Assembly (NCBI GenBank): GCA_023823795.1
Contig: CP085710.1
Location: 2,568,001-2,632,000, forward strand
Direction of reading: 5' to 3'
Length of the DNA: 64,000 bases
Source: Bacillus sp. F19
Lineage (GTDB): Bacteria; Bacillota; Bacilli; Bacillales; Bacillaceae
Below the pieces are notes generated by a model. That model was not told where the DNA came from. It ran no database searches and saw nothing but the letters and a program-made list of their open reading frames with translations. Made by a program: the position numbers and the translations under genes. Below are positions 32,895 through 40,665 of the stretch, piece after piece. Every line of letters starts with the position of its first letter. The stretch's first letter is position 1.

Positions 32895-34693
32895 TCAAAA
32901 AGAAATGGACCACATTCAAAAACATGTTTTTAATAGAAGATATCCGCAGGACATTCACTTTGCTTGGTCCCTATCTATTAAAGTACAAAAGTTTCTACAT
33001 ATCTCTTTTTTTGATTATGCTCTCACAAATTTTATTAACGATCGGTTTTGCTTGGTTCTTTGGAACAATCACAGATGCTGCCGTTCAAAATGAAACGGAT
33101 AAACTAAAATGGCTGCTGCCACTGGGTCTTGGCTTACTAAGTATAAGTTTGGCAACGACGTACTCTTACACTTATTTAGAGTCCATAACAATCAATAAAG
33201 TAAAACTTGAACTCAAAAAACAAGTATTAAAGCATCTTCTACTTTTGCCCGTGAAAAAAACAGCAAACATGCGAACTGGAGATTTAATGACCCATTTTAC
33301 AAACGATGTCAATTGCATCGAAGGAGTCATCGGCAGCAACCTGCTTTATCTCATTCAGCTCCCTTTAACATTTGCTGCTGTTTCTGTTTACATATTTATC
33401 ATCAATTGGCAGATGGCTTTAATAGGTTTTACTGTGATCCCTCTTGCCATTATTATTGGGGCTGTTTTTGGCATCCTGCTCAGAAACAACAGCAGAAAAA
33501 TGTTTACTCAAATCAGTGATATTAACAGTACACTTAATGAAATTTTCCAGGGTTTATCCGTTATTCGATCTTTTCTTTTAGAGAAAAAAATGTCTCAAAA
33601 GCAAAACAGTCAAAACCAGGAACTCTTTACATTAGAAATGAAAAATACAAAGCTCCGCGGCTTTTTTTATATTGGCGGAGAAGCCATTACTTCCATCACA
33701 TATATAACTGGACTTTGCTTGGGAGCTTATTTTGTTTCTAAATCAATGATTACAGTTGGTTCGCTGCTCACCTTCGTTACTCTGATGCAGCACCTGATCT
33801 CCCCGCTTACCGGTTTAGCAGGAATTTGGGGCAGCTTCCAAAGTTCAGCATCAGCAGTTGAAAGACTATCAAACGTATTAAATGAAGAAGTTGAACTAAA
33901 CCATTTTCCTGAATACGTTCCATCAAAAATTAAAGGCTCTATTCAACTGAAGAACATTACCTTCAGTTATGATCAGCAAAAAAATTCGATAGATAACATG
34001 ACATTAGACATACCAGCCGGCCAAACAGTTGCGATTGTCGGTCCAAGCGGTGCAGGAAAATCAACACTCTTTCACCTTATCCAAGGCTTCTATCAGCCAG
34101 ACAGCGGAACGATCATGCTGGATCACAATCCAGAAGAACACCTTCCGCCCTCTGTGGTAAGAAGTTCTTTCGCATATGTTGCGCAAGAGACCTTTCTTTT
34201 CTCTGGAACAATCAAAGATAACCTCTTGCTCGCACGGCCAAATATCTCAAATTCAGAGCTGATCACTGCAGCAAAACAAGCAAACATTCATGATTTTATC
34301 ATGTCATTGCCAAATCAATATGACACACAAGTTGGAGAAAGAGGCGTCCGTCTTTCAGGAGGGCAAAAACAAAGGCTTTCTATTGCAAGAGCCATCCTAA
34401 AAAATGCACCTATTCTGTTACTAGATGAAGCAACATCCGCACTCGACAGTGAAAGTGAGCTATTAGTTAAAAATGCGCTGGAAGCTATTAAAAGTAAAAC
34501 AACTTTAATTATCGCCCATCGCTTATCAACTATACAGCATGCTGATTTTATTGTAGTTATGGATGAGGGGAAAATTGTTCAGATGGGGAGACATGAGGAG
34601 CTGATTACTCAAGAAGGTCTATATAGAAAATTATCAAACCTGCAATTTAAAACAAAAGAAAAACTGCCTTCATTACAAGCAATCTCACAATAA
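32891..34693 (+). CDS. ABC transporter, fused membrane and ATPase domains (exporter)
   Basis: Half-size exporter of 600 aa. Six membrane helices span about 30-310, followed by an ATPase domain with Walker A VGPSGAGKST, Q-loop VAQETFLF, signature LSGGQKQRLS, Walker B ILLLDEATSALDS and the H-loop IAHRLST. No N-terminal C39 peptidase domain is present, so leader removal must be done by another protein. It overlaps the protease gene as ATGA. It probably exports the mature peptide and gives self-protection. Same family as the transporter at 35719 but clearly divergent. Confidence 0.88.
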   Translation: MIKKKWTTFKNMFLIEDIRRTFTLLGPYLLKYKSFYISLFLIMLSQILLTIGFAWFFGTITDAAVQNETDKLKWLLPLGLGLLSISLATTYSYTYLESITINKVKLELKKQVLKHLLLLPVKKTANMRTGDLMTHFTNDVNCIEGVIGSNLLYLIQLPLTFAAVSVYIFIINWQMALIGFTVIPLAIIIGAVFGILLRNNSRKMFTQISDINSTLNEIFQGLSVIRSFLLEKKMSQKQNSQNQELFTLEMKNTKLRGFFYIGGEAITSITYITGLCLGAYFVSKSMITVGSLLTFVTLMQHLISPLTGLAGIWGSFQSSASAVERLSNVLNEEVELNHFPEYVPSKIKGSIQLKNITFSYDQQKNSIDNMTLDIPAGQTVAIVGPSGAGKSTLFHLIQGFYQPDSGTIMLDHNPEEHLPPSVVRSSFAYVAQETFLFSGTIKDNLLLARPNISNSELITAAKQANIHDFIMSLPNQYDTQVGERGVRLSGGQKQRLSIARAILKNAPILLLDEATSALDSESELLVKNALEAIKSKTTLIIAHRLSTIQHADFIVVMDEGKIVQMGRHEELITQEGLYRKLSNLQFKTKEKLPSLQAISQ

Positions 34694-34707
34694 GGGATGG
34701 ATGAAAG

Positions 34708-35658
34708 ATGATCATACACTTTTTACAATCATTATATAATCAAACAAAATTACCAGAAATAGAAAGCGATTATCAATATTTAATAGAAGACATCCATCAC
34801 TTTTCAATTGAACCTCAAGTTTATTACCTATTAAAACAACATGACCGTCTTAATGAAACACCTGCTTTTTTCACTGACTACTTAAGGAAAGTAACAGATC
34901 AAATCTTGCTTCAAAACCTTTTTATTAAAGTACAAATGGAAAAGATATTAAAATTATTTGAAACTCAAAAAATAGACACCATCCCTTTAAAAGGTGTCTA
35001 TTTTGCGGAAAAATACTTTGGCCATATCGCTGCAAGATCTACTTCTGATATTGACTTACTGATACATCAAAAGGACAGACAAACGGTTGATGAATTACTA
35101 AGAAATCGAGGATTCATCTATGAAGATGAGGGTCCTAAAGATCACTTTCACTGCAGCTACAGATTGTATTTGCCTGGTTCTTCCATTCCATTAAGAGTCG
35201 AAATACATTGGAACCTATTAAAAGAAAATACCTCAGATCTGGACATTATTGAGTTTTGGAATGATGCGGTTCCTATAACGGCTTATCAACATATTAAAGA
35301 ACTCTCCAACCAGCATGCTTTTTATATGATTGTGCTTCATGCATGGCGTCATAATTTAGATTCATTGAGGCATTTTATTGATGTTGTACAAATGGTGAAT
35401 ATTTTGGATGAAAAGATTTGCTTTGAATCTCTTTTTAACCAGGCAAAGAAAGATAAAACTTTGAAAAGAGTTCAGAGAACGTTAAAAATCGTTTATAGGG
35501 TGTTTGGAGAAATAAAATATCCTGAACAACTATCTGTACAAAAGAATTACGGTAAGTGGTGGGAATATGAAAAGATTAGGGATCGGGAGTATCGGAGTTT
35601 GAGGGTTTATTTGGATTTCGTGGATTACTTATTGTTTAGTGTTGATAAAATAATATAA
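34708..35658 (+). CDS. Nucleotidyltransferase-family protein (NTP_transf_5 type)
   Basis: 316-aa protein of the uncharacterised nucleotidyltransferase family often found in lasso and related RiPP clusters. The core reads IDTIPLKGVYFAEKYFGH then RSTSDIDLLIHQKDR (Asp-x-Asp metal motif, about 110-120), with VEIHWNLL as third acidic strand. ATG follows GGGATGGATGAAAG. Last gene of the operon, before a bidirectional terminator. A homologue occurs in the neighbouring lasso cluster (37515). A nucleotidyl or other transfer to the peptide or to its phosphate is possible but unproven. Confidence 0.78.
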   Translation: MIIHFLQSLYNQTKLPEIESDYQYLIEDIHHFSIEPQVYYLLKQHDRLNETPAFFTDYLRKVTDQILLQNLFIKVQMEKILKLFETQKIDTIPLKGVYFAEKYFGHIAARSTSDIDLLIHQKDRQTVDELLRNRGFIYEDEGPKDHFHCSYRLYLPGSSIPLRVEIHWNLLKENTSDLDIIEFWNDAVPITAYQHIKELSNQHAFYMIVLHAWRHNLDSLRHFIDVVQMVNILDEKICFESLFNQAKKDKTLKRVQRTLKIVYRVFGEIKYPEQLSVQKNYGKWWEYEKIRDREYRSLRVYLDFVDYLLFSVDKII

Positions 35659-35660
35659 AT

Positions 35661-35693
35661 AAAAGCCACTATGAAAGATTAATAGTGGCTTTT
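35661..35693. terminator. Bidirectional terminator between the two convergent RiPP operons
   Basis: AAAAGCCACTAT and ATAGTGGCTTTT form a perfect 12-bp stem with a 9-base loop. A-runs and T-runs on both sides let it work for both operons. Confidence 0.88.
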
Positions 35694-35718
35694 AACGTTA
35701 TCATTCAACTATTAGACG

Positions 35719-37518
35719 TTAAAGGCTTGCATCTTTTTGATTATTTAATAATTTCCCAAAAAGATTTTTCTTATCTTTCGCCAGCTGACCAAACTCACCT
35801 TTTTGGATGACATTCCCTTGATCTAAGACAATAACCTGATCCGCGTTTCTTATTGTTGACAGTCGATGAGCTATGACAATGATTGTCATACTTCCTTTGA
35901 GCCTTTCTAATGCTCTTTGAATATTTGCCTCGTTTTCGGTATCTAAAGCACTTGTAGCTTCATCTAAAACAAGTATAGAAGGCTTCCTTAATATTGCTCT
36001 TGCAAGGACAATTCGTTGTCTCTCCCCACCTGATAGACGTATACCCCTATCTCCAACTAATGTATCTAATCCATTTGGCAGTTTTTTAACAAATTCAGCA
36101 GCTGATGAAAATTCTAATGCTCTCCATATTTCTTCATCTGCAGCTTCAGATTCAACCATTAGAAGGTTTTCTTTAATACTCGCATTGAATAAAAATGGAT
36201 CTTGCGGCACGTAACTAACTGCTTTACGCATTGAAAGAAGGTTTTCACTTGTCAGAGGTGTGCCGTCAATTAAAACTTGACCTTTTTCTGGAAGATTTAA
36301 ACCCATTAAAATATCAATTAATGTACTTTTTCCTGCGCCAGATCTGCCGACAAATGCAGTCATTTTATTTGCAGGAATAACAACATTTATATCTTCTAAA
36401 GCATATGAGTCAGAAGGGTTCTGAGAATAGCGAAAATATACACTTTTACATTCAATCTCTTTCTTGATTCGAATAGGAATAATTGTAAGGTTCTCATAGT
36501 CTTTGAATTCAACAGCTTTTCTGGATTCATTTTGTAGATTCTTTACAGCATGAAATGAGGGAAGCATAGTAGCAATCTGCTCTAAAGAACTTTGAATTCC
36601 TGCCACTCTTGGCCATAACCTTGAAAAGATCACAACAATCAGCATTAATTCCCCCGCCTGTGCATGAAACATGTTTACTGCAATGAAAATAAACACAGCT
36701 ATAAGTATAGAAGAAGCCACTTTGTAATATAGTTGGGACATGGTCCTTAATGTGGTGTATTCAATCTGTTCATCTTGCATTCCTTCAGTTACGTTTAGAA
36801 ACCAATTCATTTTGGATTTTTCAAGAGTATTACTTTTAATATCCTTAATACCATTAATTTGATCGGTAATCCCAGCAAGGTATTCTTTCCCCAGAGAATA
36901 ATTTTTTTTCCCTAAAGCCAGTGACATCCTTAAAAATTTCCTGTTTAGAAAGACAATAAGAGCCCCGCAAAGCAATAAGAAAAACGTAATACTGGGAGAA
37001 AGAAAGAAGGCTAGACCGATTTGAATAACGGTAAAAATAAGAGATGCCAAAAATTGCAGCAGCGAATGAGTTCCGGCGCTAGAACGGGCAACTTCAGTTG
37101 TTAATAAATTGATTAAGTCTGATTTTCTATTTTTTATAAAAAAAGCCCAGTTTGCGTGGAGCAAAGAATGGTAAGTGTTTACTCGCAAGTGGCGAAAAAA
37201 ACCATGCTGGATTTTTATGTTCTGAATCGTTATGTGACGATGTAAAAAATTTTGTAAGATCACGATAAGAACAAAATTTAATAGAATAAATGGCAGACCG
37301 AAACTGCTTGGAATACGGTCAAAAAAAGAGAAAATCTCGTTAAAAGGGGTATTCCCCACATTAAAATCGATAATGCCAGTAATGCTTATCATGGGAATAA
37401 GCAATAAAATACCTACACCATCTAATAAACTTATAAACACAGTAGCTAATAAGTTAATATATAGTCTTTTCCCAGCATAAGATTGTATTTGCTTCAGAAA
37501 ATACAAGATTAGATTCAA
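35719..37518 (-). CDS. Lasso peptide ABC exporter (D protein)
   Basis: Half-size ABC exporter of 599 aa. Six membrane helices are followed by an ATPase domain with VGRSGAGKST, VPQDPFLFNAS, LSGGERQRIV, ILVLDEATSALDTE and IAHRLST. No peptidase domain is present. Last gene of the lasso operon, with a 4-nt overlap (ATGA) with the nucleotidyltransferase gene upstream. In lasso clusters the D protein exports the mature lasso and gives immunity. Confidence 0.88.
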   Translation of the reverse strand: MNLILYFLKQIQSYAGKRLYINLLATVFISLLDGVGILLLIPMISITGIIDFNVGNTPFNEIFSFFDRIPSSFGLPFILLNFVLIVILQNFLHRHITIQNIKIQHGFFRHLRVNTYHSLLHANWAFFIKNRKSDLINLLTTEVARSSAGTHSLLQFLASLIFTVIQIGLAFFLSPSITFFLLLCGALIVFLNRKFLRMSLALGKKNYSLGKEYLAGITDQINGIKDIKSNTLEKSKMNWFLNVTEGMQDEQIEYTTLRTMSQLYYKVASSILIAVFIFIAVNMFHAQAGELMLIVVIFSRLWPRVAGIQSSLEQIATMLPSFHAVKNLQNESRKAVEFKDYENLTIIPIRIKKEIECKSVYFRYSQNPSDSYALEDINVVIPANKMTAFVGRSGAGKSTLIDILMGLNLPEKGQVLIDGTPLTSENLLSMRKAVSYVPQDPFLFNASIKENLLMVESEAADEEIWRALEFSSAAEFVKKLPNGLDTLVGDRGIRLSGGERQRIVLARAILRKPSILVLDEATSALDTENEANIQRALERLKGSMTIIVIAHRLSTIRNADQVIVLDQGNVIQKGEFGQLAKDKKNLFGKLLNNQKDASL

Positions 37519-38708
37519 GATTTTTGCCCCCTAAGGTATCTTGTTTCTCTTTTCGTTTTCCTCCATGCCCATAAAAAGGGGCGTAAAAGGAAATACAAAA
37601 AATGAAGCCGATTTGGCAACGGGAGTGTTTCGGCGTCTTCTGGCAAAGGATGAATGCAACTAAGTAGAAAGAGTAATTTTTGTTTTGGCGACATTAAACT
37701 AAATAAATGTTTTGCATGATATTTACAGATATCATCAGGCACAGGATCTGTATGTAAGTTAACCATTCTTTCAAAATAAAAAATTGCCTCCTGAGCGAGT
37801 CCTCTTGATTTTTTATTTTCCACCATATGTGTCATATCGGTATTAACTTCTGCATTTAACAATTCCGATGCTAAAACCAAAGCCTGTGAACCTTGATTAA
37901 TGAAATGGTACTTTTTTAGCAATACCTGTATTCTATTCCAGTCTATATCCTGCCCCATCATATGCTGAATATCTGACAGCCACCTTAATCTTGACCATCC
38001 ATGTCTTGCTCCGTGCGACACCAGAAACAAAAATAAGTCTTCTTTTCCTAAAAAGTAGATTGGTGAAAATGTCAGGTTACTTTTACGTCTTTCCTTCCAT
38101 AGATCATCAAAATGAGGTTCAGGGCCAGGTCCTGGATTCAATCGCCAATGAACCTCAGCTTTAATTTTTTTGACTGGATGAAAATAAGTAAAATGATGAT
38201 GTCTCCACTTCCAATCGCCTAGCACAGAATGTATATATTCATCTTTTTTATAACCAAGGCTTTCCAAAAGTTCTTCTGTGATTTCAAGTTTTTCAAAAGG
38301 TACAAGAAAGTCCAGATCACTAGAAGTCCGGAGAGAAATATCTCCGTATAAATCATGGGCAATTACTGGCCCTTTTAAAAAAAGAACACGTATCTGTTCT
38401 TCTGTTAATTTCATGCTCAGCTGCTCCATTTCTGCACTTAAGAAAAGCATTTTGAATGTATTATTCTTGTATTTGTCGGCCAGATATTGAATAACGTTTG
38501 ATGGGATCATGTCTTCAGGAAGCTGTTTTAAGCGGGGATAAATCATTGTATAAACACGATGATGTGTACATAATTTTAAAAATAAAGTCCAATCAATCTT
38601 AGTAAACAAATACCTGCCTTTTTCGACTAAGTTTTCAACACTTTCGTCCTTTAAAAGTTCGAAAATGATCTTTAATTCTCTAGGCACCTTTGCTAAATTA
38701 AGTCTCAT
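37515..38708 (-). CDS. Nucleotidyltransferase-family protein of the lasso cluster
   Basis: 397-aa protein of the NTP_transf_5-type family. Core motifs are VLFLKGPVIAHDLYGDISLRTSSDLDFLVPFEK (DxD pair) and KAEVHWRLNPGPGPEP. I place the start at ATG 38708, 8 nt behind GGAGG, overlapping the end of the B2 gene by 11 nt. A longer frame from 38810 would run back through most of the end of B2. Its role is unknown; homologues accompany many Bacillales lasso clusters. Confidence 0.8.
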   Translation of the reverse strand: MRLNLAKVPRELKIIFELLKDESVENLVEKGRYLFTKIDWTLFLKLCTHHRVYTMIYPRLKQLPEDMIPSNVIQYLADKYKNNTFKMLFLSAEMEQLSMKLTEEQIRVLFLKGPVIAHDLYGDISLRTSSDLDFLVPFEKLEITEELLESLGYKKDEYIHSVLGDWKWRHHHFTYFHPVKKIKAEVHWRLNPGPGPEPHFDDLWKERRKSNLTFSPIYFLGKEDLFLFLVSHGARHGWSRLRWLSDIQHMMGQDIDWNRIQVLLKKYHFINQGSQALVLASELLNAEVNTDMTHMVENKKSRGLAQEAIFYFERMVNLHTDPVPDDICKYHAKHLFSLMSPKQKLLFLLSCIHPLPEDAETLPLPNRLHFLYFLLRPFLWAWRKTKRETRYLRGQKS

Positions 38709-39159
38709 TCTCAAATCCTCCAATTTTCTTAGCAAATTTGCCAACAACCGTATAATTCTCCTTACCCTCTGAACCCGTGACAAAATATGGTCCACTGCGC
38801 AGCCAAGCATGAGCTACAAGCTTCCCTGACTCATCTCTTGCTGTTCCCAAATATAAAGTGCTTTCAATGTTTCGCTTCTCCAGCATTTTCATTGCTGCAA
38901 TAGCTTTTACAAGACATTGGCTTTCCCAAAATGTATATTTGCTCATTATCTTAATAGCTTGAGAGACACTGGCTATCGTTTTTTTGTTAAAATTAATAGT
39001 TTCATAAGCTGTCTCTTCCATATGCTGCCCCAACGAAGGAGCTACTTTTGAAAAAGGTATACTTTTAAGATACCGACCAAGTCCTAAGTAAAAAAAAGAT
39101 TCTGCCAAAAGTAATTTAGTCTTCATATCCATTGAATGAAGCAGTAATAATTTATTCAA
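38698..39159 (-). CDS. Lasso peptide leader protease B2
   Basis: Transglutaminase-like cysteine protease of 153 aa that removes the leader before ring closure. The catalytic Cys is in FWESQCLVKAIAAMKML (about residue 82) and the His in GKLVAHAWLRSGPYFV (about 117). These match the B2 pattern of an early WxxxxCLxxA and a later HAW. It works with the separate B1 protein at 39200. Between it and B1 lie about 40 nt without an evident hairpin. Confidence 0.87.
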   Translation of the reverse strand: MNKLLLLHSMDMKTKLLLAESFFYLGLGRYLKSIPFSKVAPSLGQHMEETAYETINFNKKTIASVSQAIKIMSKYTFWESQCLVKAIAAMKMLEKRNIESTLYLGTARDESGKLVAHAWLRSGPYFVTGSEGKENYTVVGKFAKKIGGFENET

Positions 39160-39199
39160 GATCTCACTATCCCTTACTTAAAATAGATCGCACAATAAA

Positions 39200-39499
39200 C
39201 TAAATATCTTTTTCTAATTTAATTAATTTTTCTTTATTTAAGGACTCTAAAAAAGAAAGTACCTGTTTCTGGCATTCTTCTCTTTCAACTTGATATTGTG
39301 AAAGCAAACTTTCGATTAATTGATTAAAGTTTATAGGGCTTTCTATAAGATCCCAAATTACACCGCCCATTTCACCTAGATTATAGTATTTTCCATTACT
39401 TATACTGAGCATCACTTTTTCCCCGTTCATATCACTTACGATGTTTCCTTCTCCTTGGCGTACAATAAAATTTGTCGAAGACATTAGTGCGTTAACCAT
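39200..39499 (-). CDS. Lasso peptide leader-binding protein B1 (PqqD-like RRE)
   Basis: 99-aa protein of the PqqD/RRE family. The strands EKVMLSISNGKYYNLGEMGGVIWDLIESPI are followed by helices (FNQLIESLLSQYQVEREECQKQVLSFLESL). It binds the leader (Trp4-x-x-Pro7-x-Leu9 in the precursor) and hands it to B2 and the cyclase. ATG 39499 lies 10 nt behind AGGAGG. A second ATG at 39484, overlapping the kinase stop as TAATG, could also be used. Confidence 0.85.
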   Translation of the reverse strand: MVNALMSSTNFIVRQGEGNIVSDMNGEKVMLSISNGKYYNLGEMGGVIWDLIESPINFNQLIESLLSQYQVEREECQKQVLSFLESLNKEKLIKLEKDI

Positions 39500-40434
39500 A
39501 CAAATTTTTCCTCCTCTTTGATAGCATTTATTATTTCTTCAGCCAGTTCATGTGAAGTGAAACGGTTAGCTGGCCTGCTAAGCTGGTATAAATTGATTTT
39601 CTCAGCCATTGCTACAGTTATATTAAAATGCCATTCCATCAAACCCATTTGAGCGATAAAGAAATTACGATATGTATGTTTGAACAAAGTTTGAAGACTG
39701 TTTAGTTTATGGATTGGGTTTAATATTATCTCTGCAGTGTCCGATTTAACTAACTCAAAAACCCCCGAAAGCTGAAGCTTCTGAGAAACAAATTGATTTT
39801 TCACTGGAACTGCGTATTTAGTTTCTCTATTAAAAATCTGTTTATAACCATTTGCATCCATTCCAAACTCATTAAGACTTTCTAACCAAAGTTTTTGCTG
39901 AGGATAAGCCGGAGTTATTAAGGGAAGTTTTTCTTCATTTAGAGTTACGGGAATAACATCATCACTGATAAGCTGATACCCCTTATTTAATAAAGAAGAA
40001 GCCAAAGTTGATTTGCCTGCTCCTGAGTCACCTATAATGGCGTATGCTTTACCGTCGATTGCTATAGCACTGCCGTGCAGGGGCAAAACTCTTCTTTGCA
40101 TTAATATTGCACCCATACATGTTCCAAGCAGGTAAAGACGAATTAGATCATCATCAGCATCAGCCAAAGGAGAATAGAGAATTTCTCTTCCTTTTTGCAC
40201 CAAAAAAATACCAACTGCTTGAATTTTGAACATGATAAATTCTTTTTTTATAACAAAAGATTTATTTTTATCTGATAGTTCTTTCCAGATCGAGGTCAAA
40301 TCTGATATTTCTATTATTATTTGAGGTTCATTCTCTTCTATTATAATTAGAGGCAGTTCAAGCAAATCTATGTCTGACTGTATATTAAATCCAAAAGCAT
40401 GGTACAGCTGTGTCTTCAAACGAACTTTATTCAA
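39484..40434 (-). CDS. Lasso peptide kinase (HPr-kinase-like, PadeK/ThcoK type)
   Basis: 316-aa protein with the HprK-type P-loop YAIIGDSGAGKSTLASSLL (about residues 130-148) and LISDDVIPVTLNE as following acidic motif. Paeninodin-type clusters encode this kinase, which phosphorylates the side chain of the C-terminal Ser of the precursor. The precursor here does end in Ser, which supports the assignment. Translation starts at TTG 40434 behind CGGGGG. It is separated from the precursor gene by a strong hairpin. Confidence 0.87.
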   Translation of the reverse strand: MNKVRLKTQLYHAFGFNIQSDIDLLELPLIIIEENEPQIIIEISDLTSIWKELSDKNKSFVIKKEFIMFKIQAVGIFLVQKGREILYSPLADADDDLIRLYLLGTCMGAILMQRRVLPLHGSAIAIDGKAYAIIGDSGAGKSTLASSLLNKGYQLISDDVIPVTLNEEKLPLITPAYPQQKLWLESLNEFGMDANGYKQIFNRETKYAVPVKNQFVSQKLQLSGVFELVKSDTAEIILNPIHKLNSLQTLFKHTYRNFFIAQMGLMEWHFNITVAMAEKINLYQLSRPANRFTSHELAEEIINAIKEEEKFVWLTH

Positions 40435-40486
40435 GAAAACATCCCCCGAATTTTTATTAAAATCATGTAGATAAGATTATCAGTAA

Positions 40487-40517
40487 GTACCCCTATACTA
40501 TAAAAGTATAAGGGTAC
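40487..40517 (-). other. Hairpin between the lasso precursor and the kinase gene
   Basis: GTACCCCTATACT (40487-40499) and AGTATAAGGGTAC (40505-40517) form a 13-bp stem with one G-T pair and a 5-base loop. There is no T-run, so it may stabilise the precursor mRNA or slow read-through. It accounts for a likely excess of precursor over enzymes. Confidence 0.75.
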
Positions 40518-40538
40518 GATTTAAATTTATTAAAATAA

Positions 40539-40661
40539 TTAACTATAATGGACTACCTCATCTTCATCAGGCTGAACTGCGTCTGGTGTTTTAATTCCTG
40601 GTCCAGCCATTGTCAAACTTACATCCAATACTTCTAGTTCTGGTGTTTGCCAAGATTTCAT
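40539..40661 (-). CDS. Lasso peptide precursor, paeninodin family
   Basis: Precursor of 40 aa. The leader is MKSWQTPELEVLDVSLTM, with the recognition motif WxxPxLxxL and Thr at position -2 relative to the core. The core of 22 residues starts AGPGIKTPD and continues AVQPDEDEVV then HYS. It is close to paeninodin (AGPGTSTPD...VHYDS). The ring would join the amino group of Ala1 to the side chain of Asp9; the C-terminal Ser is the expected kinase target. ATG follows GGGAGGTGATTAC. It lies 4 nt after the cyclase stop and before the kinase gene. Confidence 0.93.
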   Translation of the reverse strand: MKSWQTPELEVLDVSLTMAGPGIKTPDAVQPDEDEVVHYS

Positions 40662-40665
40662 GTAA

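Noticed and set aside
38709-38810. N-terminal extension of the lasso-cluster nucleotidyltransferase
   Set aside because: It runs through the end of the B2 gene; the ATG at 38708 has a perfect GGAGG at proper spacing.
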